Source: Candidatus Heimdallarchaeota archaeon (GTDB lineage: Archaea; Asgardarchaeota; Heimdallarchaeia; Heimdallarchaeales; Heimdallarchaeaceae). Taken from it: a stretch of DNA of 45,752 nt. A program made the position numbers and the translations under genes. Where the stretch lies: the NCBI GenBank assembly GCA_021399345.1, contig JAAFKI010000112.1:1-45752 (forward strand). The letters are read 5' to 3'. Below the pieces are notes generated by a model. It saw only the letters and a list, made by a program, of their open reading frames with translations. It had not been told where the DNA came from and did not search any database. This document shows, one piece after another, positions 1 through 8,743 of the stretch (positions within the stretch are counted from its first letter, which is position 1; every line of letters begins with the position of its first letter).

Positions 1-17
1 ATGTGTATAAGAGACAG
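1..17 (+). other. Sequencing-adapter remnant (Nextera/Tn5 mosaic end)
   Basis: The first 17 bases, ATGTGTATAAGAGACAG, are identical to the 3' part of the 19-base Tn5 mosaic end used in Nextera libraries. They are therefore not genomic. The contig was left untrimmed at this edge, and genomic sequence begins at about base 18. Confidence 0.95.
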
Positions 18-77
18 TATTACAATAAAGCTGTACTTGTTTAGGAAGAATTATTGTAGTGGCTAGGGGTTCCCATT

Positions 78-875
78 ATGAAAAATCAAGAATCTAATGC
101 AAATTATTTCTTTGTTCGAGGGCAAAAAGATTTCCAAGAGGGTGACTTTCAAAATTGTATTAAGGACCTAATTTATGCCCAAGAGATTTTTTCCTCAATT
201 GGTAACAAAGAGCAATCTGCTGAGACATTGTTATTATTAGGTACTGCTTACCACAACATAAACCAGTTTTCACAAGCTCGTCAGTTTTATTCATTAGCTA
301 TAAGCAGATTCCAAGAATTAAATCAATCACAAAAAATAGGCGAATGTGTTCTACTTCTAGGAGAAATTTACCGAGAAGAAGGGGAATTCAAAAAAAGCAA
401 GCAATACTTAGCTAAAGCCACTGATATTTTTACTAATTTGAGTAATCTGGAAAAACTTGGTGATTCCTGGAAAGAGCTTGCTCTTACCTACCAAACAGAT
501 TTAGTAGAATATTCTGCCTATCCAGCAAGAGCCGTTAATGCTTATAAAAAGGCTATTGAAATATATAAGAAAATTAAAGCACTTGATAAAAAAGCCGAAG
601 TAGAAAATGATTTGGGCCATTTGTTAGTATCCCAAACCAAATATGAAGAATCTTTAAAAGTCTTCCAAAATGCTCTGAATCATTTCAAAAAGCAAAAAGA
701 CAAAGATCAAATCATTGCATTGTCTATTTTAATTGGGAGAGTATTTTTTGAATTGGACAAGAAATCAAAAGCTAAGGACTACATGTTCAAAGCTATAGAT
801 GAAATGAAAAATTTTCAATATTCAACTGAGAAAATAAATCAACTCAAACAAACAATTCTAACAATGTTCAATTGA
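78..875 (+). CDS. TPR-repeat protein
   Basis: A 265-residue protein made almost entirely of tetratricopeptide-like helical hairpins. Repeats with the usual small and aromatic positions can be followed at about residues 10-45, 50-85, 90-125, 155-180, 182-215 and 222-255, for example the segment AETLLLLGTAYHNINQFSQA. There is no signal peptide and no catalytic motif, so it is probably a cytosolic scaffold for protein-protein contacts. The ATG at 78 is the first good start after the adapter. It converges on the solenoid gene that ends at 879, with only 3 bases between the stops. The family is certain at fold level; the partner is unknown. Confidence 0.8.
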   Translation: MKNQESNANYFFVRGQKDFQEGDFQNCIKDLIYAQEIFSSIGNKEQSAETLLLLGTAYHNINQFSQARQFYSLAISRFQELNQSQKIGECVLLLGEIYREEGEFKKSKQYLAKATDIFTNLSNLEKLGDSWKELALTYQTDLVEYSAYPARAVNAYKKAIEIYKKIKALDKKAEVENDLGHLLVSQTKYEESLKVFQNALNHFKKQKDKDQIIALSILIGRVFFELDKKSKAKDYMFKAIDEMKNFQYSTEKINQLKQTILTMFN

Positions 876-878
876 GTC

Positions 879-2486
879 CTATTTGTTTAAAATTCTTTTA
901 TAGTCTGTTTCTAAAGATTCATGTGGAGTTATAATCTCAATTTGTTTAAACTTTTGTGGAGCAGTTACTAAATCATAAAGGAATTTCATATCAAAATCTT
1001 CATAGTTTTTTGTATCCAATATTGATTTAGGCACCCTATGTCCTAGAATTTGGTATCCTGTAAAAGTACGCTTCTTCTTCTTTGAGTCTTTTTCGCTAAT
1101 TGTTGTACCCACTAAGAGAAGTGATAATAATTCATCATTCTGGTTTAGTGCATTTATTGCAAACATCTCCAAATGATTCAAGATGTCGTCTCTACTGTTC
1201 TGATATGAGAAGCCTGTAACTATATCTCGTTGTGTATACTGATTCTTAATACTGTTAAGTAATCTTTTCTCCAAAAAATCTCTTTTAACACCAAAAACCG
1301 CATCTGAATCACTTACTGAATTTCTAAAATTAATTTGTTTGCCTTTTTTCCCAACGAGATTATCTTCATTTGTCTTAATTCTTAATCCTTTAAGCCTTTG
1401 AGATGTTTGTGGTGAAGTCTCCAAATCGTAAACCATTGAAGCTCCCATGATGATAGAAAGAGTGTATGCATAATTCTTCCTTATTCTTCTTTGTTCCTCA
1501 TCTTTCAGGTTTTTCATTTGACGTATTGCTTTCTCGAAATAAACAAGTGACACCTTATAATCCTTGAAATTGCCTATTCCATTTGCAATTCCATAGTAAT
1601 AAAGAGATCTTTTATCCTTGGGTAGATTCTCAATAAACAAATTGATTTCTTTCAAAGAGCGTTCAACTAGGTTTTCAGAAAGTTTTAGAAAACTTACAAG
1701 TATAGAAAGTCTTCGGGTTGCTTCATAATCTGATTTGAATTGTTTGATAGTTTTAAGTACAATAGTGACACCTTTCAAAATCATATCTTGGTTCTTAGGG
1801 TTGGCAACAAGTTCTGGGCTTTCTGAAAAGATCTGAAGAAAATAATCAGCAGGCATAATCAGCTTATTCTTAGGATATTTCTTTGTTGTAATGAGTTCAA
1901 TTACATATGAGCAATATTCAGCAGCTTTACTGTACTCTTTTTTGAAAAAGTGCATCAAACCAATATTAACATCACAATAAACTATGTTTTCATAGAATTC
2001 ATTCTTTTCAGAGATTTCCTTAGATTTAAGCAAAAATTCCACAGCTTTGTCCTTCAAAACAGTTCTATTTATAACAAACATGAGATTTAGAACTCTTACT
2101 ATAAGCCTAGGTTCATTCAGCTCTTCAGCTATAGAATTTGCACGATTAACAGATTTGGTTGCCCCCTCAAAATCATTAACTAGAAGAAATGAATCAGTTA
2201 AAGTGAGATAAAAGAACGCACTCAAATACTTAGGAACCAGTTTAAGCAAGGGTTTAGTAGCTTTTAATATAATCAAGGCTTCTTTGCGTTTTTCTTTGTT
2301 AAGAAATAATTTACTCTCATATAATAGATGTTCAACAAACTTCTCTATTGAAAAGTTAGAGTCTAACCCAAGATGGGTGAGAATTTCTTTAAATTTACTC
2401 CTGTCCTTTACATTGACAGCGAATTCATCAAGGTTTATTCCTTTCAAATAATTATGAAGGCCAACTGTCATTGATAGCAATTCCAT
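879..2486 (-). CDS. Alpha-solenoid (TPR-like) protein, 535 aa
   Basis: An all-helical protein with degenerate TPR-like hairpins through about residues 50-340, for example AAEYCSYVIELI and KDYKVSLVYFEKAIRQM. A region without obvious repeats follows, about 350-535. It contains a lysine-rich stretch near 470 (EKDSKKKKRTFTG) and a tail ending ETDYKRILNK. I see no membrane segment, nucleotide-binding motif or metal site. Its 3' end meets that of the TPR gene at 78-875, so the two are convergent and independently transcribed. HisRS lies upstream on the same strand, 52 bases away. The function is not recognised; a regulatory or scaffold role is only an inference. Confidence 0.7.
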   Translation of the reverse strand: MELLSMTVGLHNYLKGINLDEFAVNVKDRSKFKEILTHLGLDSNFSIEKFVEHLLYESKLFLNKEKRKEALIILKATKPLLKLVPKYLSAFFYLTLTDSFLLVNDFEGATKSVNRANSIAEELNEPRLIVRVLNLMFVINRTVLKDKAVEFLLKSKEISEKNEFYENIVYCDVNIGLMHFFKKEYSKAAEYCSYVIELITTKKYPKNKLIMPADYFLQIFSESPELVANPKNQDMILKGVTIVLKTIKQFKSDYEATRRLSILVSFLKLSENLVERSLKEINLFIENLPKDKRSLYYYGIANGIGNFKDYKVSLVYFEKAIRQMKNLKDEEQRRIRKNYAYTLSIIMGASMVYDLETSPQTSQRLKGLRIKTNEDNLVGKKGKQINFRNSVSDSDAVFGVKRDFLEKRLLNSIKNQYTQRDIVTGFSYQNSRDDILNHLEMFAINALNQNDELLSLLLVGTTISEKDSKKKKRTFTGYQILGHRVPKSILDTKNYEDFDMKFLYDLVTAPQKFKQIEIITPHESLETDYKRILNK

Positions 2487-2538
2487 AAAATAAATAAATC
2501 TGTTTTGTTTGAAGGCTTAATAATTATCAAGTGAGAAA

Positions 2539-4035
2539 TTAGCTTATTTTTACGTCTAATTCCTCTTTTAATTTTGAAATCAAAACTGTAATTTGTTCTC
2601 CAGATTTCATATCTCTAAGAGTGACTTTATCTTCATCTAAGTCTCTCTTTCCTATAATGATCATATTTGGTACATTTCTGTTTCCAGCATCCTCTAGTTG
2701 TCTTGAAAGTTTCCACCCAAATGGGTTGAAGACCACTGAAAAGTCTTTTCGTAAATCCTGAGCAATTTTTGCAGCAACTGTTATAACATCTTCTGAAATA
2801 GCAGCAACGTAAATCTCAGCGGGATGTTTATAGGAGGGAAACCTGTTTAATTTCTTCAAAATGGAATGAAGAACCGTTTCACCCATTCCTATTCCTGTTG
2901 CAGGGATTTTTCCACCACCAAAGCTTTCAACAAGTTGATCATATCTTCCACCTCCAGCTATTGCTCTAGCAACTGAACCTGTTCTGTCTAAAAATTCATA
3001 TACAACTCCAGTGTAGTAGTCCAAACCCCGAGCTATTGACATATCAAATTCACAGTTTTCAATAACATCAAAAGATTCTAGATAGGTTAGTAACTCTTCC
3101 ATATTCTCTATGGCAAGTTTAACCCTATCACCTACTTCAAGAGATTTCAGAGCTACAATAACATCTTGAGGAATTCCTTTGATTAAAGTAAAATCATATA
3201 CCTTGGATGTCTGTTCTGGATTAAGACCTATGTTCTCTAAAGCAGCTTTAACTTCTTTTTCTTCAATTATCATTAATTTATCAAGATATTGTGCCAAGTT
3301 AGATTTGCTCTCTATATCAGGATAGTTCTTTTCCTTTCTTGGATCTTGTTGCCAGATAGTTCGAAATTTCTGTGCAAGAACTTTGGACTCAGAAGATTTG
3401 TAACCATTTTTTATCAGATCAGCTTCAATTGCGTTCTGAACATATTTTCCTTTGGCATCAATAATTCTGATAACTTCTTCCTTCTTTTTAATATCAAGAA
3501 ATTCCAAATAGCTTTGTAGAAGCTCTCGGCTATTAATTACACAAACAAATTCTTCATCTTTTAATCCAACTGTTTTGATAATGCTTGTTGTTAAAGCAAT
3601 TATTTCTGCATCTGCTGCGGGATGATTTACACCTATAATATCGGCATTGAGTTGAAAATGTTCCTTCACTCTTCCTCTTTGGGGAGTCTCATCTCTGAAA
3701 ACTCTAGGGAGACAATACCATCGAATTGGTTTAGGATATCTTTGATGCTGATTGACTATTAATCTGGCTAAAGAAGGAGTCATCTCAGGACGAAGAACCA
3801 GTTTACGCTTTTCTCTATCTAGTAATCTATATGTCTCTGTAGCAAGATTTTGACCTGATTTGTATTCAATTAGTTTAGCATATTCTAAAATGGGTCCTTC
3901 ATATAGCTCATATCCAAATTGCTTAGATATATTATGCATGGCGTCGAATATTACTTTATATTCAGCATAATCCTCTGGATAGAAATCTCTATTTCCTTTT
4001 ATGCCTTTGAGTATCTCTTTGAGTTCGGAATCCAT
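2539..4035 (-). CDS. hisS: Histidyl-tRNA synthetase
   Basis: Charges tRNA-His with histidine in the cytosol. Class II synthetase features are clear: RPEMTPSLAR at 82-91, motif 2 FRDETPQRGRVKEHFQ at 113-128, the histidine-binding loop RGLDYYTGVVYEF near 335, GGGRYDQL followed by the motif 3 segment GGKIPATGIGMGE, and a C-terminal anticodon-binding domain (about 400-498). At 498 residues it is longer than most bacterial HisRS (about 420-430). The extra length sits between motif 2 and the histidine loop (about 185-310), closer to archaeal and eukaryotic enzymes. The start MDSELKEILKGIKG gives the normal N-terminal G-x-R-D-F-Y-P segment. The Arf-like GTPase gene lies upstream on the same strand after a 63-base gap. 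Confidence 0.96.
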   Translation of the reverse strand: MDSELKEILKGIKGNRDFYPEDYAEYKVIFDAMHNISKQFGYELYEGPILEYAKLIEYKSGQNLATETYRLLDREKRKLVLRPEMTPSLARLIVNQHQRYPKPIRWYCLPRVFRDETPQRGRVKEHFQLNADIIGVNHPAADAEIIALTTSIIKTVGLKDEEFVCVINSRELLQSYLEFLDIKKKEEVIRIIDAKGKYVQNAIEADLIKNGYKSSESKVLAQKFRTIWQQDPRKEKNYPDIESKSNLAQYLDKLMIIEEKEVKAALENIGLNPEQTSKVYDFTLIKGIPQDVIVALKSLEVGDRVKLAIENMEELLTYLESFDVIENCEFDMSIARGLDYYTGVVYEFLDRTGSVARAIAGGGRYDQLVESFGGGKIPATGIGMGETVLHSILKKLNRFPSYKHPAEIYVAAISEDVITVAAKIAQDLRKDFSVVFNPFGWKLSRQLEDAGNRNVPNMIIIGKRDLDEDKVTLRDMKSGEQITVLISKLKEELDVKIS

Positions 4036-4098
4036 GATATAATCAGATATAGTTAAATTGAAAAATATTTAACAATTTTGTTCAAGAGAATTTTTGGA

Positions 4099-5079
4099 TT
4101 ATTCATCAATAACCGCGATTTCAAACATAGGTTGTTGTGTTTCAGACCAGAATGTTTGATTATCAATCATATATTTCACAAGATAGCTAGTTAAATCTGA
4201 CTCAGACAAATTAGTTCCTTTTTTAACACGCAAACCATGAATTTCTTTTATAAATTCAGTTAGAAGTTTCATCAGCAGATTAGTTCCTCTAAACTCTTCA
4301 CTTTTAGTAGTTACTAACCAACAAGAAGTTTGACTATCAGCAGCTGTTATAACTTGTCGTCCTCCAATCCGCATATATTCAAGTACAGATTCATCTCCGG
4401 AAGCAAACTTGTACCTAATTACTGGAAATAATCCTTTATCTAGAACTTTATTGTTAGCTGTCCTAATACGGGCTTCCACCATACCTTGCTCTGTTTTGAT
4501 GTAAGCGACGAAATAGTCAACTGTTATTCCTGCACTTATCAAATTAGAAATAATGGTATTTGCTAACCAGTCTACTGTTTTGTTGAGATTCTTACCAGTT
4601 ATAGGTGAAATAGAAAGAAAATCAATGGTGTGTTCTTCTGTTGAACTTTGGAAAATTTTGTTGATGGATTTAATTATTTCTTCGTTAATAGGTTGATCCC
4701 AAGTGTTGATAAGAACTAATACAGGAGACTCTTTCTTGATCCACTTAAGAGCACGGACAAACCATTGTTTTGACTCATCAATCTTTTCTTCTTTTGTAGC
4801 ATCCACAACATAAATCAAAGCGTCTGATCGAGAGATATAGCTTTGCCATAGTGAGTTTCTAAAAGGTTCCTTTCCACCAAGGTCAGTTAAACCTAAATTT
4901 AATCCATTTATTTTAACAATTTCCTGATTAATGCCATAAGTTGAATAGGTTTCTGAAATTTCATCACTCAATAATTTGTTAACTATAGCTGTTTTACCAA
5001 CACCATCTAGACCTGCAATTGAGACTGATAAATCTCTAGAGGATGATACCCATTCATTACCTTGATTTGACTCCAACAA
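4099..5079 (-). CDS. Arf/Rag-like small GTPase with extra C-terminal domain
   Basis: The N-terminal half is a Ras-superfamily G domain: P-loop GLDGVGKT at 23-30, switch II DLGGKE at 66-71 (the DxxG motif of Arf-like proteins), NTWD at 125-128 in the NKxD position, and SPITGKN near 157 as G5. Two features are unusual. Lys of NKxD is replaced by Thr, and the catalytic Gln after DxGG is replaced by Lys (GGKE). Residues about 185-326 form a second domain beginning YFVAYIKTEQG, with alternating strands and a helical end. It resembles a longin or roadblock-like fold, but this is by eye only. No lipidation motif is seen. The gene is divergent from the thermosome gene across 269 bases. In Asgard archaea such fusions count as eukaryotic-signature proteins; the partner is unknown. 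Confidence 0.85.
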   Translation of the reverse strand: MLESNQGNEWVSSSRDLSVSIAGLDGVGKTAIVNKLLSDEISETYSTYGINQEIVKINGLNLGLTDLGGKEPFRNSLWQSYISRSDALIYVVDATKEEKIDESKQWFVRALKWIKKESPVLVLINTWDQPINEEIIKSINKIFQSSTEEHTIDFLSISPITGKNLNKTVDWLANTIISNLISAGITVDYFVAYIKTEQGMVEARIRTANNKVLDKGLFPVIRYKFASGDESVLEYMRIGGRQVITAADSQTSCWLVTTKSEEFRGTNLLMKLLTEFIKEIHGLRVKKGTNLSESDLTSYLVKYMIDNQTFWSETQQPMFEIAVIDE

Positions 5080-5280
5080 TATTACTCACTTCTGCTCTGA
5101 TTCATTAGACAACTTCGAATCGACAGAAAACCCCATTAACATATTCACTCGGACTCTTAAAAATATTTGCAGAGAGGTAAAAAAGAGTTTAAAGAATAGT
5201 GTCAATAGTTTGAGAGTATTCAGAAGATAAGTAAAACAGCAATTTTAAGCCTTAAGAATTTTTTTTCAAGACAGCAAGAG

Positions 5281-5322
5281 TTATATATCAATGAATAGAC
5301 AAATTTTCTTGTTCAATAGACA
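5281..5322 (+). promoter_or_regulatory. Thermosome promoter: TATA box and direct repeat
   Basis: TTATATAT at 5281-5288 is a strong archaeal TATA box, 61 bases before the start codon, preceded by purine-rich bases that could serve as BRE. Just downstream is the direct repeat AATAGACA at 5294-5301 and 5315-5322, spaced 21 bases start to start (two helical turns). A Shine-Dalgarno-like GAGGTT lies about 8 bases before the ATG. The TATA call is sequence-based; a regulatory role for the repeat is inference. Confidence 0.6.
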
Positions 5323-5348
5323 CTTAAAATTAAACTGAGGTTAAGAAA

Positions 5349-6983
5349 ATGTACGGACAACCTGTTTATATATTAAAGGAAGGAACCGAAAGGACAAGAG
5401 GAAAGGATGCTCAGAGAAATAACATTACAGCTGCAAGAGCTGTATCTGAAGCTATACGTTCAGCCTTAGGGCCAAAAGGTATGGATAAGATGCTCATTGA
5501 TAATTTTGGAGATACCACAGTTACCAACGATGGTGCAACTATCCTTAAGGAAATCGAAGTAAGTCACCCAGCTGCCAAATTTGTTATTGATCTAGCTAAA
5601 ACCCAAGATCAAGAAACAGGCGATGGTACAACTACTGTTGTAGTTATTGCTGGTGAACTACTCAAACAAGCTGAAGAATTATTAGATTTGGATATTCATC
5701 CTACTTCTATTATTGAAGGTTATAGATTATCTCGTTTTCAAGCTGAAAAGATATTGGAAGAAATAGCAATTGATGTTGCCTTTGAAGATGATAAAACCCT
5801 AAAAGCAGTTGCTGAGACTTCTATGTCTTCTAAAATAGTTAGCGGTGAGAAGGGTCCCCTTTCAAAAATCATTGTTAAAGCAGTAAAATCTATTACTGAG
5901 GAAATAGATGGGGAATTATTCGCCGATATTGATAATATTCAAATTCAGAAGAAGAAAGGTGGAAGCTTAGTTGATACTGAATTAATTGATGGTATTATTC
6001 TAGATAAAGAATTTGTACATGCAGATATGCCTAAGAAAATTGATGGCGCAAAGATTCTGTTGTTAGACAAGGGTCTAGAACTAAGTAAAACTGAAATTGA
6101 TGCCAAGATTAACATCACTAGTCCAGATCAAATCCAAGCATTTCTTGATAATGAACATGAAATGTTAAAGGAAATGGCTGATAAAATCATTGCTTCAGGA
6201 GCTAATGTGGTTCTTTGTCAGAAAGGTATTGATGATATTATTCAACACTATCTAGCCAAGAAGGGAATTGGAGCAGTTAGAAGAATCAAGAAAAGTGATA
6301 TGGAAAAACTAGCCAAAGCCACTGGTGCACAAATCACCACAAGTTTAGATGATATTGAAGACTACATTGGTAAAGCTCAAGTTGCTGAAGAAAAATCTAT
6401 CGCAGACGATAATATGATTTTTATAACTGGTTGTGATAATCCTAAAGCTGTTTCTATCATCATTAGAGGTGGAACAGAAATGATTGTTGATGAAGCTGAC
6501 AGAGCAATTCATGATGCTTTATGTGTTGTTCGTCAGGTTATTCATGACAAGCAAGTTGTTCCAGGTGGTGGTGCCCCAGAATTAAGGATTAGCCATAAAC
6601 TTGGTGATTTCGCAATGGGTCAAACCAGTAAAGTTCAATTAGCAGTCGAAAAGTTTGCCAAAGCGATGGAAATTATTCCAAGAACATTAGCAGAAAATGC
6701 GGGATTGGATCCAATAGATGTTCTCTCTGAATTACACGTTCAACACGCTAAAGATGGACAGGGATATGGTGTGAATCCTTTCAAATCCAAGGTTGATGAC
6801 ATGACCAAACTTAGTGTCTTTGAGCCAATTTCAGTTAAGAAACAAGCAATCAATAGTGCTGCTGAAGCAGCGGAAATGATTCTCCGAATAGATGATGTCA
6901 TCGCGGCTAAAGAATTATCAGGTGGTCCAGGAATGCCTCCAGGTGGTCCAGGTGGTCCTGGTGGAATGGACGAGGATTATTAA
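5349..6983 (+). CDS. thsA: Thermosome subunit (group II chaperonin)
   Basis: ATP-driven protein-folding chaperonin of the archaeal/CCT type, built as a double ring in the cytosol. The 544 residues match the family length. Equatorial-domain signatures are TNDGATIL at 59-66 and the ATP site GDGTTT at 91-96. The apical and intermediate domains follow, with VVPGGGAPE near 400 and the C-terminal FEP, EAAEMILRIDDVI segment. The protein ends in the flexible GGPGGPGGMDEDY tail typical of thermosomes. It has its own TATA promoter and a T-rich end, so it is probably monocistronic. Whether it is the alpha or beta subunit cannot be decided from one gene, so the symbol is provisional. Confidence 0.97.
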   Translation: MYGQPVYILKEGTERTRGKDAQRNNITAARAVSEAIRSALGPKGMDKMLIDNFGDTTVTNDGATILKEIEVSHPAAKFVIDLAKTQDQETGDGTTTVVVIAGELLKQAEELLDLDIHPTSIIEGYRLSRFQAEKILEEIAIDVAFEDDKTLKAVAETSMSSKIVSGEKGPLSKIIVKAVKSITEEIDGELFADIDNIQIQKKKGGSLVDTELIDGIILDKEFVHADMPKKIDGAKILLLDKGLELSKTEIDAKINITSPDQIQAFLDNEHEMLKEMADKIIASGANVVLCQKGIDDIIQHYLAKKGIGAVRRIKKSDMEKLAKATGAQITTSLDDIEDYIGKAQVAEEKSIADDNMIFITGCDNPKAVSIIIRGGTEMIVDEADRAIHDALCVVRQVIHDKQVVPGGGAPELRISHKLGDFAMGQTSKVQLAVEKFAKAMEIIPRTLAENAGLDPIDVLSELHVQHAKDGQGYGVNPFKSKVDDMTKLSVFEPISVKKQAINSAAEAAEMILRIDDVIAAKELSGGPGMPPGGPGGPGGMDEDY

Positions 6984-7010
6984 TCCTACCTCCTACTCTT
7001 TTTTTATTTT
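6974..7010 (+). terminator. T-rich terminator after the thermosome gene
   Basis: The stop codon lies inside a short inverted repeat, GGATTA at 6974-6979 and TAATCC at 6981-6986. A run of seven T (6999-7005) and TTTT (7007-7010) follow, typical of archaeal RNA polymerase termination. The inverted repeat has a one-base loop and is not a usable hairpin; the T tracts are the real signal. Confidence 0.5.
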
Positions 7011-7033
7011 AATTATTATTTAAAACAGAATAT

Positions 7034-7246
7034 TTAGACTCTATAAGTCTTCAATGCACTTGTTATTTTATGTAGCATATCCTCAGTAACTTTGTCTGAT
7101 TCAAGTTCTACTATTGCTACCCAAGTAGAATAAGCTGCTTCTCTTACTTCCTTGTTATGGTCAGTCATACCATCGACTATGATATCGACTACTTCAGTTG
7201 TAAGAGGTAGACCTTCTTTCTTTATTTTGGTTGGAGTATACGACAT
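7034..7246 (-). CDS. Small HEAT-repeat-like protein (70 aa)
   Basis: A 70-residue acidic helical protein. Residues about 18-60 read as one to two HEAT-like hairpins (VVDIIVDGMTDHNKEVREAA, then a Trp-containing helix and a second pair). The ATG is preceded by a purine-rich GGGGG-type stretch (ACGGGGGAAAATG on the minus strand), which supports the start. It faces the thermosome gene tail to tail. The function is not recognised. Such single-hairpin proteins usually work by binding larger proteins, which is inference here. Confidence 0.6.
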   Translation of the reverse strand: MSYTPTKIKKEGLPLTTEVVDIIVDGMTDHNKEVREAAYSTWVAIVELESDKVTEDMLHKITSALKTYRV

Positions 7247-7379
7247 TTTCCCCCGTCTTTATTTATTTGAATTCTTTAAAAATGTTTTTCATGAACGTCT
7301 AATTTATTAAGAAAATGCATTTTAAGCGAAATTATACTATTAGGCTGTAATGCAAAAAAAATAAAAAGAATAGAGTAAA

Positions 7380-8633
7380 TTATGATGATTTGACTCTTTC
7401 AGCAACTGCTTTACCTAGTTGTTTAGCTTGTTCTAAAACTTCATCTGTAGGAGAACCCTTAAACTCTAGCAGAGGTTCAACAACTTCCCAATCTAATTCT
7501 TGTACTTGATCAGCGGCTTGTTTTAAAGCTCTACCACTCCACATAGAAGAACCAAAGAAACCAACAATTCTTTCCTTTAGGTCTTTTCGTTTAATTAGGT
7601 GCAAATAATATGAAGCATTTAAAAATGGACCACCATCATATGTTGGAAATCCTAAAATAACCCCTTTGTACTTCCAAGTCTCTTTTATCAAATAACTGAG
7701 ATGGTCAGCAGAGAAATTCAAGACTTTAACGGGAAGACCAGCTTCTTTAATTCCTTCAACCACATGATTTACAACTTTCGCTGTGTTTCCATACATTGAT
7801 CCCCATATAACTACAACACCTGGTATTGCCATCCTATCAGAAAGATGTATGTACAAATCAATGATTCTTTGAGGATTTTTTCGCCATATAAGTCCATGAG
7901 CAGGAGCAATAATTTTGATATCTAATCCTGCTAACTTCTCCATTGCCTTCTTGACATATTTAACATATTTTGCTACAATGTTACTGAAATAACGGATAGT
8001 TTCTTCATAGTAAATATCGGGATCACACTCATCATCAAATAAACCAAAATCCAGAGCTTTGTATGACCCAAATGCATCACATGAGAACAGAATTTTATCT
8101 TTAGTATCATAGGTAATCATTGTTTCAGGCCAATGAACCAAAGGATCCATATAGAAAACCAGTTCTCGACCCCCCAAATCCAGTTTTTCACCTTCTTCAA
8201 CAACGTGAATATTTTCTGTTATTCCGTAAAGACTATCGAGCATTCCTTCAGCTTTTTTAGAACAGTAAATTGTTGCATTTGGGACCTTTTCTAGAAGACG
8301 AGGTAAAGAGCTGCTATGATCAGGTTCAATGTGATTCAGAATAATATAATCTATATCAAAAGAGGTAACTTCCTCTACCTTTTTTAGAAATTCATCAACA
8401 AAGGGTATTTTCACTGTTTCAATTAGAGCTGTTTTTTCACCTTTAACGATGTAGCTGTTGTAACTTACTCCTTCAGGAATAGGCCAAAGCCCTTCAAATA
8501 ATTTTGTTAAATGATCATTTACACCAACATAATACACATCAGGAACTACTTCTTTCATTTTTATCAACATTTTCGGTTTAATTCTGACTAATTTAAAGTC
8601 TCTGTTTAGAGGTTTAACCTCAAAATCAATCAA
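7380..8633 (-). CDS. Flavodiiron protein (A-type flavoprotein)
   Basis: Reduces oxygen to water (or NO to N2O) using a diiron site and FMN; in strict anaerobes it acts as an oxygen-detoxifying enzyme. The N-terminal MBL-fold domain shows HIEPDH at 101-106, HWPETM, SCDAFGSY and APAHGLIWR, which together supply the diiron ligands. The C-terminal flavodoxin domain (about 270-417) has the FMN loop GSMYGNTAK and LGFPTYDGGPFLN. The length, 417, is about 20 above the common 390-400 because of an N-terminal extension; Met26 could be the true start. No rubredoxin domain is fused. It is divergent from radA. Its presence suggests occasional oxygen exposure. Confidence 0.95.
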   Translation of the reverse strand: MIDFEVKPLNRDFKLVRIKPKMLIKMKEVVPDVYYVGVNDHLTKLFEGLWPIPEGVSYNSYIVKGEKTALIETVKIPFVDEFLKKVEEVTSFDIDYIILNHIEPDHSSSLPRLLEKVPNATIYCSKKAEGMLDSLYGITENIHVVEEGEKLDLGGRELVFYMDPLVHWPETMITYDTKDKILFSCDAFGSYKALDFGLFDDECDPDIYYEETIRYFSNIVAKYVKYVKKAMEKLAGLDIKIIAPAHGLIWRKNPQRIIDLYIHLSDRMAIPGVVVIWGSMYGNTAKVVNHVVEGIKEAGLPVKVLNFSADHLSYLIKETWKYKGVILGFPTYDGGPFLNASYYLHLIKRKDLKERIVGFFGSSMWSGRALKQAADQVQELDWEVVEPLLEFKGSPTDEVLEQAKQLGKAVAERVKSS

Positions 8634-8743
8634 TGTAAACTCATGTGTTGAATTTAAAAATTTTAGGTTTTTTCAAACATTAAAAAAACACTCTTCTAAC
8701 CAAAATTCTTAACTAGTTTAACAAACTAGTATCTTTGTATAAA

